Assembly: GCF_900519355.1 (NCBI RefSeq) | Contig: NZ_ULHE01000003.1 | Location: forward strand, 62,001-126,000 | Reading direction: 5' to 3' | DNA: 64,000 nt | Source: Corynebacterium lactis | GTDB lineage: Bacteria; Actinomycetota; Actinomycetes; Mycobacteriales; Mycobacteriaceae | Notes under the pieces: generated by a model | The model's input: only the letters and a program-made list of their open reading frames with translations | Told to the model about the DNA's origin: nothing | Database searches by the model: none | Translations under genes and position numbers: made by a program | In this document: positions 18,956 to 27,380 of the stretch, in pieces | How the letters are laid out: every line of letters begins with the position of its first letter | Numbering within the stretch: position 1 is the first letter of the stretch

Positions 18956-19018
18956 ACCTACAGTCTTACGAAATTTCGCCCGCGCGTCGAACTAATCCGA
19001 AAAATACCTGTAAAAAAG

Positions 19019-19843
19019 TTACCTTCTGCGCTTGCCTCGCCCGCCCGACTTCCGCTTGCCGACGGCCCCACCGTTACCGTTATTTCCACCCTTGCCGGCC
19101 CGCCGCGCCTGCTTCGCTAGCGTCTTCTCGCGGGCGCTTAGCCTCTTCGGCTCAGATTCGGCGGCCGCGCGCCCGAGCTGCGCCCGAGTCGAGCCTTCGC
19201 GGCGGCCCTGCACGATGCCGACGAATTCCTGGCGGATCTCATCGTCGCTGGCCTTCGGCCACACCAGCCAAATGGAGGTCTTCGACATTGGCGCCACGCC
19301 CTCCGCCTGCTCCTGGGAGTCGACGTCGACGAGGTTGGAGGAAGAAATTGCCTTCTTCGACAGGGTCTTCAGGATTGTCCGCGGCCCCACCACGACGCCT
19401 GCGCCGGTCGCCGCGACCGGCAGCATCTGCCGCAGCTGTGCCGGGTCCGTGGAGGTGAGCAGGATCGTTTCGTCGCCAAGCAGGGGAAGGGCGATGGATT
19501 CGGAGAGGGAGAAGACGTGCTCCTTCTCGAAGGCGACGCCCCACGCCTCGTCGTAGAGGCGGATGCGGTGCAGGGAGTCGGGCAGCGCTGCATCGGGGCG
19601 CGCCGCACCTGGCTGTCCTGGCTGGCCTGGCTGGTCTGCCTGGACGGCGCCTGTCGAGGGCAGGCGGACGATGGCCATATCGGCGGCACCCGACTCGAGC
19701 GCCTCCATCGGGTCATCGAACGCCTCGGGGGCAAGCCGGGCAATCCGGGCCGGGATCCGCTGCGAAAAGCGGCGGAACCACTTTTCGGGGCTGGTGCCCA
19801 TGGCGAAGGCGATGCGCAGGGTGACGGAGTCAGGAGTCGACAT
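19019..19843 (-). CDS. LysR-type substrate-binding domain protein with basic tail
   Basis: About 274 aa from ATG 19843. The sequence (LRIAFAMGTSPEKWFRRF, then ADMAIVRLP and LYDEAWGVAFEKEH) matches the periplasmic-binding-like effector domain of LysR regulators, but there is no N-terminal helix-turn-helix. The C-terminus is a Lys/Arg/Gly-rich tail (GKRKSGGRGKRRR), perhaps for nucleic-acid contact. Such HTH-less proteins next to DUF5997 genes are a conserved actinobacterial arrangement (from memory). Function unknown. A copy of the 11-bp word encodes AVGKR in the tail. Confidence 0.7.
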   Translation of the reverse strand: MSTPDSVTLRIAFAMGTSPEKWFRRFSQRIPARIARLAPEAFDDPMEALESGAADMAIVRLPSTGAVQADQPGQPGQPGAARPDAALPDSLHRIRLYDEAWGVAFEKEHVFSLSESIALPLLGDETILLTSTDPAQLRQMLPVAATGAGVVVGPRTILKTLSKKAISSSNLVDVDSQEQAEGVAPMSKTSIWLVWPKASDDEIRQEFVGIVQGRREGSTRAQLGRAAAESEPKRLSAREKTLAKQARRAGKGGNNGNGGAVGKRKSGGRGKRRR

Positions 19844-19896
19844 ACTCCGCAAGGTTACCCGCATGGGTAGCGCGCATGGGTGCTAGCGTTGAATCC

Positions 19897-20307
19897 ATGA
19901 AGCCACTAACTGCAGCCAAGAAGCTTGGCATTTTCCTCCCCGCGACCCCCGAGGAGTTTCAAAAGGGCGAGATTTCGCACGCTCAGTTCGCCGAGCTCCA
20001 GGCAAACCCGCCGGAGTGGCTCACCGAGCTTCGCCGCAATGGCCCGCACCCGCGGCCGGAGGTCGCCCGCAAGCTGGGCATCACCATCACGGCGTTGAAG
20101 AAGAACGACATGGATAAGCCTCTGACCACTGAGGACATCAGGGCGCTGCTGGCCGAGATGCCGGAGTGGCTCGCCGCCGCGCGAGAGTCCCTGGCGACCC
20201 AGCGTTCCGAGGCCGCCGAGACGGAGGCGAAGAAGGACGAGGGCCCCGGCAAGGCAGCAGCCGACGCCGCACGGGCCGAAGCCACGAAGGCCACCGAGCA
20301 GGAATAG
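19897..20307 (+). CDS. DUF5997-like protein
   Basis: 136 aa from ATG 19897 (MKPLTAAKKLGIFLPATP). A TAGCGT hexamer 7 nt upstream suggests a leaderless start. The body has two helical modules (PPEWLTELRRNGPHPRPEVARKLG and EDIRALLAEMPEWL), then an Ala/Glu/Lys-rich tail. The conserved N-terminal part and divergence from the LysR-like gene fit DUF5997. It may bind nucleic acid, given the KLGITITALKKN helix resembling an HTH, but nothing is proven. Confidence 0.75.
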   Translation: MKPLTAAKKLGIFLPATPEEFQKGEISHAQFAELQANPPEWLTELRRNGPHPRPEVARKLGITITALKKNDMDKPLTTEDIRALLAEMPEWLAAARESLATQRSEAAETEAKKDEGPGKAAADAARAEATKATEQE

Positions 20308-20320
20308 TTCGAGAGTCGTC

Positions 20321-20354
20321 CTAGATCCGTCAGGAGCCTAGATCCGTCAAGAGC
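20321..20354 (+). repeat. 17-bp tandem repeat before the enol-lactonase-like gene
   Basis: CTAGATCCGTCAGGAGC is followed directly by CTAGATCCGTCAAGAGC (one mismatch). The repeat duplicates a purine-rich, SD-like segment just upstream of the true SD (AAGGAG) of the gene at 20369. Confidence 0.7.
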
Positions 20355-20368
20355 AAGGAGTACACATC

Positions 20369-21169
20369 GTGACAGACACACCAAACACCAAATCCGTCGC
20401 CATCGAGTACACCGCGCACGCGATTAACCATCGGGATGGTGGCACGGTAGTTCTATTGGGCTCGCTTGGCACCACGCAGGACATGTGGGAGCCACAGGTC
20501 GCAGCTCTGTCCGAGAAGTACCAGGTCATCACCCCGGATGTGCGGGGCCACGGGGACTCCCCCGCGCCCGAGGGGCCGTGGACGATGAGCGACCTGGCGG
20601 CCGATGTCGTCGCCATCCTGGACGAGGAGGGAATCGACCGCGCTCACTTCGTCGGACTCTCCCTTGGCGGCGCAATCGCGCAGACTATTGCCCTGGAGCA
20701 CCCGGATCGCGTCGAGAGCCTGACGCTGTCCTCGACAGCCCCGAAGTTCGGCACGCCGGAGGTCTGGCAGGACAAGGCCGAACTCGTACTTAGGGAGGGC
20801 ACGAAGGCCCTGGTCGACGGCGTCGTCCACAACTGGTTCACCGACGCCTGCTTCGACACTAACCCGGATCTGCCCGCGCGTTTCGCCACCATGGTCGAGG
20901 ACTGCCCCGACGCCGGGTACGCGGGCTGCTGCGGGGCGCTTGCTACCTTCGACACTCGCGACCGCCTAGCAGAGATTTCCGCACCCACCCTGGTTATCGC
21001 GGGCAAGCAGGACACCTCTACGGCGATCGAGGTGGTCACCTCGCTTCACGACGGAATCCCGGGTTCCCGCATGGTGGTGGTCTCGCCGGCGAAGCACCTG
21101 CTCAGCGCGGAAGTTCCCGAATACTACACGGCCGCCCTGCTGGCGCACATCGATTCGGTGGCTGGCTGA
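20369..21169 (+). CDS. Alpha/beta hydrolase, 3-oxoadipate enol-lactonase-like
   Basis: 266 aa, GTG start with AAGGAG 9 nt upstream. Nucleophile elbow GLSLGG; the cap region GYAGCCGALATFDTRDRLAEI and APTLVIAGKQDTST closely resemble PcaD-type 3-oxoadipate enol-lactonases of the beta-ketoadipate pathway. His is in the C-terminal AKHLLSAE. No other pca genes are in this window, so the physiological role may differ. Confidence 0.8.
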   Translation: MTDTPNTKSVAIEYTAHAINHRDGGTVVLLGSLGTTQDMWEPQVAALSEKYQVITPDVRGHGDSPAPEGPWTMSDLAADVVAILDEEGIDRAHFVGLSLGGAIAQTIALEHPDRVESLTLSSTAPKFGTPEVWQDKAELVLREGTKALVDGVVHNWFTDACFDTNPDLPARFATMVEDCPDAGYAGCCGALATFDTRDRLAEISAPTLVIAGKQDTSTAIEVVTSLHDGIPGSRMVVVSPAKHLLSAEVPEYYTAALLAHIDSVAG

Positions 21170-21196
21170 TTCGTTCTCCGCAACGTCATGCCACGT

Positions 21197-21255
21197 AGCC
21201 GACGTTGTGACAGCGCGTACCGTGGCACAACGTCGGCTTCGTGGCACAACGTCGG
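21197..21255. repeat. Inverted and direct repeats of CACAACGTCGG
   Basis: AGCCGACGTTGTG (21197-21209) and CACAACGTCGGCT (21226-21238) form a perfect 13-bp stem with a 16-nt loop. GTGGCACAACGTCGG is also directly repeated at 21222-21236 and 21241-21255. It sits just downstream of the hydrolase gene. It may be a terminator without T-run or a regulator-binding cluster. Confidence 0.6.
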
Positions 21256-21283
21256 AATGAAGCGGCGGGAAAATAGTAAAGGC

Positions 21284-21336
21284 GGCGCGTTTCCCTATCC
21301 CCGGTACTGGGATTGAGCGAGAAACGCGCGCCTTTT
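21284..21336 (+). terminator. Long imperfect hairpin with T-run
   Basis: GGCGCGTTTC pairs with GAAACGCGCGCC (2-nt bulge); an inner ATCCC/GGGAT stem closes around CGGTACT; TTTT follows. It could be a terminator of the upstream gene or part of a structured leader to the small ORF at 21358. Confidence 0.5.
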
Positions 21337-21357
21337 CGAGTGCAATTGGAGGTTGCG

Positions 21358-21420
21358 ATGACTGCAGTGGCGAACCGGAAAATCAAGGCAAAGCCGGCTT
21401 CCACCTGGCATCAACAGTAG
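21358..21420 (+). CDS. Candidate 20-aa small protein or leader peptide
   Basis: An ATG with a perfect GGAGG 5 nt upstream opens a 20-codon frame, MTAVANRKIKAKP then ASTWHQQ and TAG. It is basic in the middle. It lies directly after a strong hairpin and 457 nt before the acyl-CoA dehydrogenase gene. There is no homology to judge by, so it could be a real small protein, a leader peptide or chance. Confidence 0.3.
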   Translation: MTAVANRKIKAKPASTWHQQ

Positions 21421-21877
21421 CGCCTGCCTGCACCGTTGGGAATAACGCAACGAAATTGTTCCCTAAATCACCCCCGCTAACGAACGCCCACCATCCCCAC
21501 ATTCCCCCATCTTGCAATCCCCAGCTAACCTTCCCACCCACCCCCAATCACAGCAGCCCATGCCACATATTGTGGATAGGTTTACCTAACCTAACTCCCG
21601 CCATCAAAAGCAGCCAAGCCCCCTCCCTCCCCCATTTGCCGCCGGGGGTAGAAACCGCACCCCAAGGGCGAAAGCCAATCGCGAGCTTCCATCCCAACGA
21701 CGGGGGAAGATAAAAGAAAAGTTTTAAATTAATTAGTGTTCCGCGTCACATTCATGCATAATGGGACGCAACAGTCATAGTCCACTATGGCCGGTGATAA
21801 GGGTCGCAGCGCAGTGTGGCGATTGCGACTGATGAATACTGCAAACCCATTTGCCAATCACTACAAGGAGCACTCCC
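21421..21877. other. Gene-poor region upstream of the acyl-CoA dehydrogenase gene
   Basis: The first 280 nt are unusually C- and A-rich on the plus strand, with runs such as CCCACCCACCCCCAATC and no convincing gene. AT-rich DNA at 21720-21735 (TTTTAAATTAATTAG) and a CATAAT hexamer near 21757 suggest the dehydrogenase promoter. A GTGT-N6-TCAC site at 21736-21749 is a weak GlxR-like match. Confidence 0.4.
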
Positions 21878-23050
21878 ATGAAGGACTTTCTGCCCCGCAC
21901 CCACTTCGAAGAAGAGCACAACATGTTCCGCGACATGGTTCGCGGCTTCGTCGAGAAGGAAATCACCCCGAACGTAGACCGCTGGCACAAGGCCGGCATG
22001 CCGGACCGCGAGGTCTTTAAGAAGGCCGGCGAGCTGGGCCTGATCGGCATGTCCACCCCGGAGGCCTACGGCGGCGGCGGCGAGATGGACTTCCGCTACA
22101 ACCAGGTCCTCAACGAGGAGCTCGCCAACGCGGACTGCGGCTCCATCGTCGTCTCCTTCGGTACCCTCAACGACCTGGTCGCGCCGTACCTGGCCAAGTT
22201 CGGCAGCGAGGAGCAGAAGCAGAAGTACCTCGCGGGCATGAACGCCGGCGACCTGATTGGCTGCCTCGCCATGACCGAGCCGGGCGCGGGCTCCGACCTC
22301 GCCGGCATGCGCACCTTCGCCAAGAAGGACGGCGATGACTGGATCCTGAACGGCACCAAGATCTTCATCTCCAACGGCATGCTCTCCGACTTCGCCCTGG
22401 TTGCCGCGATCACCGACCCCTCCAAGGGCCGCGCGGGCGTCTCCATGTTCATCGTCGACACCGGCCTGGAGGGCTACACCAAGTCCGGCCCGCTGCAGAA
22501 GGTCGGCCTGAAGGCGCAGGACACCGCCGAGCTGAACTTCGACAACGTCCGCGTCCCGGGCGCGAACCTCCTGGGCGAGGAGGGCGCGGCCTTCGGCTAC
22601 CTGCGCACCAACCTGGCCCACGAGCGCCTGACCCTGGCGGTCGGCTCCGTCGCCACTTCCCGCCGCGCCTGGACCCTCGCCTACAAGTACGCCCAGGAGC
22701 GCGAGACCTTCGGCCGCCCGATCATCCAGCACCAGGTTCACGGCCACTACCTCGCCGACATCGCAACCCGCATCACCGCACTGCAGGCGTTCGTCGACCA
22801 GGCGGTCATGGCCCACAACGCCGGCCAGCTCGACGAGACCGGCGCCTCCATGGCGAAGTTCTGGACCACCGAGGAGCAGCAGGACATCGTCACCCGCTGC
22901 CTCCAGATGTTCGGTGGCTACGGCTTCATGCTCGAGTACCCGATCTCCACCCACTACCTCGACTCCAAGGTGCAGACCATCTACGGTGGCACCAACGAGA
23001 TCATGAAGGAGATCATCTTCCGTCGCATCGCCAAGGGCGGCGCGGAGTAA
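21878..23050 (+). CDS. Acyl-CoA dehydrogenase
   Basis: 390 aa, ATG at 21878 with AAGGAG 8 nt upstream. Family landmarks are AMTEPGAGSDLAGM (FAD/substrate), the RETFGRPIIQHQ helix and the C-terminal QMFGGYGFMLEYPI and IYGGTNEIMKEII. It introduces the trans-2 double bond in acyl-CoA beta-oxidation or branched-chain acyl-CoA breakdown; chain specificity is not clear. It is alone in its transcription unit, with a terminator after it. Confidence 0.92.
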   Translation: MKDFLPRTHFEEEHNMFRDMVRGFVEKEITPNVDRWHKAGMPDREVFKKAGELGLIGMSTPEAYGGGGEMDFRYNQVLNEELANADCGSIVVSFGTLNDLVAPYLAKFGSEEQKQKYLAGMNAGDLIGCLAMTEPGAGSDLAGMRTFAKKDGDDWILNGTKIFISNGMLSDFALVAAITDPSKGRAGVSMFIVDTGLEGYTKSGPLQKVGLKAQDTAELNFDNVRVPGANLLGEEGAAFGYLRTNLAHERLTLAVGSVATSRRAWTLAYKYAQERETFGRPIIQHQVHGHYLADIATRITALQAFVDQAVMAHNAGQLDETGASMAKFWTTEEQQDIVTRCLQMFGGYGFMLEYPISTHYLDSKVQTIYGGTNEIMKEIIFRRIAKGGAE

Positions 23051-23109
23051 TCCTCCCCCACAGAGCCCAGCGCTTTACGACGGCGCCCACGACGACGTCT
23101 CCATAACGG

Positions 23110-23146
23110 CGCCTCGCTGCAACCTAGCGGCGGGGCGTCGTTTTTT
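23110..23146 (+). terminator. Intrinsic terminator after the acyl-CoA dehydrogenase gene
   Basis: CGCCTCGCTGC pairs with GCGGCGGGGCG (two G-T pairs) around AACCTA, followed by TCGTTTTTT. Confidence 0.85.
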
Positions 23147-23290
23147 ACCTTTCCCGGCGGGGACCGAGGGCCCCGTCGTCAAGCAGATCACAAGGCGAAA
23201 AGCACAAGCCCTACCCTGAGAATTACCCCCGAGAAAGCTGGCTATGAAATGAGACGGCTATCTCATATACTAAGACTCATCGTAATTATA

Positions 23291-23304
23291 GTGACCTAGT
23301 TCAC
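23291..23304. promoter_or_regulatory. GlxR (CRP-like) box candidate
   Basis: GTGACCTAGTTCAC matches the core GTGA-NN-TA-NN-TCAC of the corynebacterial GlxR consensus exactly. It lies 21 bp before the transporter start, close to or downstream of the likely promoter, so repression would be expected. Confidence 0.55.
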
Positions 23305-23324
23305 GATTGGAGTTTTCATCAACG

Positions 23325-25001
23325 ATGAGCACCACAGCTAACGCCGGCGCCGCGCCGAAGAGAGACGTATTCTCTTCGCGCGCCGCCTTCCTCTTCGCGG
23401 CCATCGGCTCAGCCGTCGGCCTGGGCAACATCTGGCGCTTCCCGTACGTCGCCTACGACTCTGGCGGAGGCGCGTTCCTCATTCCTTACATGGTCGCGCT
23501 GCTGACCGCGGGTATCCCCCTGCTGTTCCTGGACTTCGCTATCGGACACCGCTTCCGCGGCTCCGCGCCGAAGGCCCTGCGCCGCATCAAGCCGTGGGCC
23601 GAGCCGATCGGCTGGATCCAGGTGGGCATCGCCTTCTTCATTACGGTCTACTACGCCGTCATCATCGCGTGGGCCTTCATTTACGCCTGGAAGTCGATTG
23701 GCAAGGGCTGGGGCGACGCCCCGGACGACCACTTTATGAAGGACTTCCTGCAGGCCGATACCTCCAGCGTGCTCTCGCTGGACTTCGTGCCGTCCATCTC
23801 GATTGTCCTGCTGATCGTGTGGGTGCTGGTCATCGCCATCCTGGCGGCAGGCGTCGACAAGGGCATCGGCACCGTCTCGGTGATCTTCATCCCGCTGCTG
23901 ACCGTGCTGTTCCTGATCGTCGTGGTCTACTCGCTGACCCTGCCGGGCGCTGCTAAGGGCCTGGACGCCTTCTTCACCCCGAACTGGTCCGCCCTGGGCG
24001 ACTCGGGCGTGTGGATCGCCGCCTATGGCCAGATCTTCTTCTCCCTGTCCGTGGCCTTCGGCATCATGCTGACCTACGCCTCCTACCTGAAGCCGCGCAC
24101 CAACCTGACTGGCTCCGGCCTGGTCACCGCGTTCGCTAACTCCTCCTTCGAGGTCCTCGCAGGCATCGGAGTCTTCGCGACGCTGGGCTTCATGGCGACG
24201 CAGGCGGGCAAGGGCGTCGACGAGGTCGCTACCTCCGGTATTGGCCTGGCGTTCATCGCGTTCCCGACCGTCATCTCGCAGATGCCGGGCGTCATCGGCT
24301 CCCTTTTCGGCGTCCTCTTCTTCGTCTCCCTGGCGATCGCGGGCGTCACCTCGCTGATTTCGCTGCTGGAGGTCGTGGTCTCCGCAGTCCGCGACAAGCT
24401 GAACCTGGGCCGCGTCCAGGCGACCCTCGTCGTCGGCGGGCCGATGGCCGTGATCTCCCTGATCCTGTTCCCGACCACGTCGGGCCTGGCGACGCTGGAC
24501 ATCGTGGATAAGTTCACCAACAACATCGGCATCGTGCTGATCGCGCTGCTGACCATCATCGCGGTCGAGTGGGTCCTGCGCCGCACCGACGAGTTCGCGC
24601 TGCACCTCAACGCCGTCTCCTCTTTCCGCGTCGGCACCATCTGGCGCATCTGCGTCGCCAACATCACCCCGGTGGTCCTGGCCTTCATCCTCTCCAAGGA
24701 GCTGATTGGCCTGGTCAAGGAGAACTACGGTGACTACTCTGACGCCCAGATCAACCTCTACGGTTGGGGCGTGATGGCAGTCATTATCATCGGCGCGCTG
24801 CTGCTGTCGATTGCGCCGTGGCGCGGCCAGCACCGCCTGTCCGGCCCGCCCGGCTCGGACTTCGGCGTCACCCCGGATTACCAGTTGACCCCGCACATTC
24901 CGCGCAAGCACGACCCGAACAACCAGGACAACCCGGACGCCCCGGTAGCTTCGGCCGCTTCGGCCAACGCCGCACCGAGCTCGCAGGAGAAGGAGGACTA
25001 A
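23325..25001 (+). CDS. metP: NSS-family sodium-dependent transporter, MetP-like
   Basis: 558 aa from ATG 23325. Twelve membrane segments. The NSS signature SRAAFLFAAIGSAVGLGNIWRFPY contains the Na+ and substrate site of TM1, and SLSVAFGIMLTYASYL lies in TM6. The next gene encodes the MetS-type small subunit, so by analogy with C. glutamicum MetPS this is a Na+-coupled methionine/alanine importer in the membrane. The C-terminal tail is Pro/Ala-rich and disordered. A GlxR-like box precedes the gene. A TTG six codons upstream is possible but poorer. Confidence 0.85.
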   Translation: MSTTANAGAAPKRDVFSSRAAFLFAAIGSAVGLGNIWRFPYVAYDSGGGAFLIPYMVALLTAGIPLLFLDFAIGHRFRGSAPKALRRIKPWAEPIGWIQVGIAFFITVYYAVIIAWAFIYAWKSIGKGWGDAPDDHFMKDFLQADTSSVLSLDFVPSISIVLLIVWVLVIAILAAGVDKGIGTVSVIFIPLLTVLFLIVVVYSLTLPGAAKGLDAFFTPNWSALGDSGVWIAAYGQIFFSLSVAFGIMLTYASYLKPRTNLTGSGLVTAFANSSFEVLAGIGVFATLGFMATQAGKGVDEVATSGIGLAFIAFPTVISQMPGVIGSLFGVLFFVSLAIAGVTSLISLLEVVVSAVRDKLNLGRVQATLVVGGPMAVISLILFPTTSGLATLDIVDKFTNNIGIVLIALLTIIAVEWVLRRTDEFALHLNAVSSFRVGTIWRICVANITPVVLAFILSKELIGLVKENYGDYSDAQINLYGWGVMAVIIIGALLLSIAPWRGQHRLSGPPGSDFGVTPDYQLTPHIPRKHDPNNQDNPDAPVASAASANAAPSSQEKED

Positions 25002-25004
25002 GCA

Positions 25005-25172
25005 ATGTCAGGTATCGCAATTGTCATGATGGTGCTGTTCATGCTGGTCATCTGGGGCGGTCTGGCCGCCTCCCTGGTGAACCTGGCCAAGCACCCGGAT
25101 GAGGTCTCCGGTTATCTGGGCGATCACCCGGAGCTCACCAACGAGATCCTGGTAGCCCAGGAAGAGCAGTAG
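25005..25172 (+). CDS. metS: MetS-type small subunit of the NSS transporter
   Basis: 55 aa with one membrane segment (VMMVLFMLVIWGGLAASLVNL) followed by KHPDEVSG and a short acidic tail. This is the pattern of the MetS/methionine-alanine importer small subunit family, found beside NSS genes. The ATG is 3 nt after the metP stop and the SD (AGGAGG) lies in the end of metP. C. glutamicum needs both subunits for uptake. Confidence 0.88.
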   Translation: MSGIAIVMMVLFMLVIWGGLAASLVNLAKHPDEVSGYLGDHPELTNEILVAQEEQ

Positions 25173-25191
25173 TTGGACCGAGAAGGTCCGT

Positions 25192-25989
25192 CTACTTCCC
25201 CGTAAACAGCGGTGGTCGCTTCTCAAGGAAGGCGGCCACCGCTTCTCTATGATCCGCGGAGACAGCCAGGCGCGCCTGGGCGTCGGCCTCCGCGTCGGCG
25301 GCTGCGAGCGTGTCTCGGCGCAGCAGGGCCTTAATTTCCTTGAGAGCGGCCGTCGACCCGGCCGCCAGTTGCGTGGCCAGAGCCCGAGCCGCCTCCACCG
25401 GGGCCTCGGAAACCTCGGTAACCAGCCCCAACTCGAGCGCATCCCGGGCGCCGATCTTGCGGTCCAGGAAGAGGATCTCCCGGGCCTTGGCGTCGCTCAC
25501 CATGCGCGGCAGCAGCGCCGACATGCCGCAGTCCGTCGCCAGGCCAATCGACGGGAACGCCGCCTTAAACGACGCCCCCTCGCCCGCGATGCGGAAGTCG
25601 CAGTGCAGCGCCAGCGACCAGCCCGCACCCGCAGCCGCACCCTCGATGCCGGCGATGACGGGCACGTCGATAGCCACCAACTCGGCGACCATCGGGTTGT
25701 ACTCCTCCACGACCTTGCCCATGCCGGCACCTGCCTGCAGGTCGGCGATGTGCTCCTTCAGATCCTGGCCGGTACAAAATGCCTTCGGCCCGCCGACGAG
25801 CAGCACCGCGCGCACGTCGGGCTGCTGGGCGCGCACGAAGGCCTCCTTCAGCTCGGCGCGGAGTTGCTTGTTCAGGGAGTTGTAGGCCTCGGCCCGATTG
25901 ATGGTGATGGTCAGGACGCCGTCGGCCAATTCCGTCAGAACGGTGCTCGCGTTTTGTTGTGGGTTAGTACCTTCTGCAATGTTGCTCAT
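25192..25989 (-). CDS. Enoyl-CoA hydratase/isomerase (crotonase) family protein
   Basis: 265 aa from ATG 25989. Crotonase core: TINRAEAYNSLNKQL, the oxyanion-hole segment FCTGQDLKEH and GIEGAAAGAGWSLALHCDFRIA. The NSL..Q(L) and TGQDL style resembles PaaG-type isomerases of phenylacetate or related pathways, but no paa genes are nearby. A role in fatty-acid or amino-acid acyl-CoA metabolism is equally possible. It is convergent with the metPS operon. Confidence 0.85.
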   Translation of the reverse strand: MSNIAEGTNPQQNASTVLTELADGVLTITINRAEAYNSLNKQLRAELKEAFVRAQQPDVRAVLLVGGPKAFCTGQDLKEHIADLQAGAGMGKVVEEYNPMVAELVAIDVPVIAGIEGAAAGAGWSLALHCDFRIAGEGASFKAAFPSIGLATDCGMSALLPRMVSDAKAREILFLDRKIGARDALELGLVTEVSEAPVEAARALATQLAAGSTAALKEIKALLRRDTLAAADAEADAQARLAVSADHREAVAAFLEKRPPLFTGK

Positions 25990-26068
25990 ACCTCGCGACA
26001 CTATCGCAGGCCACCGGCCCCCACCTGGCTTTTGCGTGCAATCGGCCACCACGGGTAAAGAGAAAACC

Positions 26069-26584
26069 ATGACTGCCACTTCTGACTCCCCCACTGTGCG
26101 CCCCGCACGCCCCGACGACGTCGACCAGATCGTCGAGCTGATCCGCGACCTCGCCACCTACGAGAAGGAGCCCGACGCCGTCCGTCTGACGCCGCAGCGC
26201 CTGCGAGAGCAGCTCTTCGGCGAGTCCCCCGCGATCTTCTGCCACGTCATTGACGCGGACGGCAGCGAAGGCGCCGAAACTCCACGCCTGGACGGCATCG
26301 CCCTGTGGTTTTTGAACTATTCCACCTGGGAGGGCACCCACGGCATCTACCTGGAGGACCTCTACGTCCGCCCCGAGGCCCGCGGCACCGGAAAGGGCAA
26401 GGCGCTGCTGCGCAACCTTGCCGCCATCGCCAACCAGCGTGGATACTCCCGCGTCGAGTGGAGCGTTTTGAAGTGGAACCAGCCCTCCATCGACTTCTAC
26501 CGCTCCATCGGCGCGTTCCCCATGGAGGAGTGGGACACCTTCCGCCTGACCGGCGACGCGCTGGCGGAATTCGGCGGGAACTAG
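26069..26584 (+). CDS. GNAT acetyltransferase, diamine (spermidine/spermine) type
   Basis: 171 aa from ATG 26069; a TAAAGA hexamer 7 nt upstream suggests a leaderless transcript. Segment FLNYSTWEGTHGIYLEDLYV followed by RPEARGTGKGKALL is the SSAT-like hallmark, along with the N-terminal VRPARPDDVDQIVELIRDLA. SSAT-like enzymes acetylate polyamines or thialysine. Divergent from the crotonase gene. Confidence 0.85.
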   Translation: MTATSDSPTVRPARPDDVDQIVELIRDLATYEKEPDAVRLTPQRLREQLFGESPAIFCHVIDADGSEGAETPRLDGIALWFLNYSTWEGTHGIYLEDLYVRPEARGTGKGKALLRNLAAIANQRGYSRVEWSVLKWNQPSIDFYRSIGAFPMEEWDTFRLTGDALAEFGGN

Positions 26585-26591
26585 CCGACAC

Positions 26592-27380
26592 TCACCTCAG
26601 CACCAGCTCCGGAAACTCGCCCCGCGCCGCCTCGATCGCCCCTGATATCGCGCGCTGCCGCTCAGGCTTGACGACGTCAACCGCCCCCGCGAACGCCTCG
26701 TCCGTCCCCTCCCCGCGGCTGCGCTGGATTGCCCAGGCGGGAACACCTGCTTGTTTTAGGTCGCGGCCAAGCTCCGGCAGCGTGTCCAGTTGCGCTGCGC
26801 AGTCGAAGACGGTGGTGCGGACCTCGAAGGACCTCCCTCGGTACGGGGCACCCGGCCGCTGCCCCACAGGCCGCTCCTCGGCCCAGGCCTGTAGCAGCCC
26901 GAGGCTTTCCCAGGCGCGCGCAGCCGCAGCTGCACCCGCAGCATCGCTGACGGCACCGATGGCCTGCGCGTAGGCGCAAGCGTCGGCCTTGATGTCCAGG
27001 CCGACCCAATCGACCAAGCCGGAGTCCAACAGTGGCGCCAGCAGCGCCGGGTACATCCCGTTGGTGTGCAGGCCGATAGCGAAGCCCAGGTCGCGGATCT
27101 GGCCAATCGCGCCCGGCAGCCCGCGATGCCGGGTGGGCTCGCCGCCGCTGAAGACGAAGCCGTCGAGAAGCCCCTGCCTGCGGCGGGCGAGCTCGACGAC
27201 CGAGCCCCAGCCGATGACGCCCGGCGCGGTGGTGTCGCGTAGCGCCGGGTTGTGGCAATACGGGCAGTCCCAGGAGCAGCCCTGCGTGAAGACGGTCGCG
27301 ACGAGGCGGCCCGGCCAGTCCACCATCGAGAAGGGAGTGAGCCCGGCGATAGGAATGGGGCTGCGGGCCGGGTCAGGCAT
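26592..27380 (-). CDS. nrdG: Anaerobic ribonucleotide reductase activating protein
   Basis: 262 aa radical-SAM enzyme. The cluster motif is CSWDCPYC (CX3CX2C) inside TQGCSWDCPYCHNPAL, and FSGGEPT follows. It generates the glycyl radical on NrdD. Its start overlaps the 3' end of nrdD by 8 nt, giving coupled translation. Confidence 0.93.
   Translation of the reverse strand: MPDPARSPIPIAGLTPFSMVDWPGRLVATVFTQGCSWDCPYCHNPALRDTTAPGVIGWGSVVELARRRQGLLDGFVFSGGEPTRHRGLPGAIGQIRDLGFAIGLHTNGMYPALLAPLLDSGLVDWVGLDIKADACAYAQAIGAVSDAAGAAAAARAWESLGLLQAWAEERPVGQRPGAPYRGRSFEVRTTVFDCAAQLDTLPELGRDLKQAGVPAWAIQRSRGEGTDEAFAGAVDVVKPERQRAISGAIEAARGEFPELVLR

Noticed and set aside
21456..21713. 85-codon open frame rich in Pro, His and Asn
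   Set aside because: No ATG/GTG start with SD, low-complexity composition from C-rich DNA, no family.
21787..22020. ORF starting MAGDKGRSAVWRLRLM before the acyl-CoA dehydrogenase gene
   Set aside because: Mostly overlaps the dehydrogenase in another frame; the dehydrogenase start has a perfect SD.
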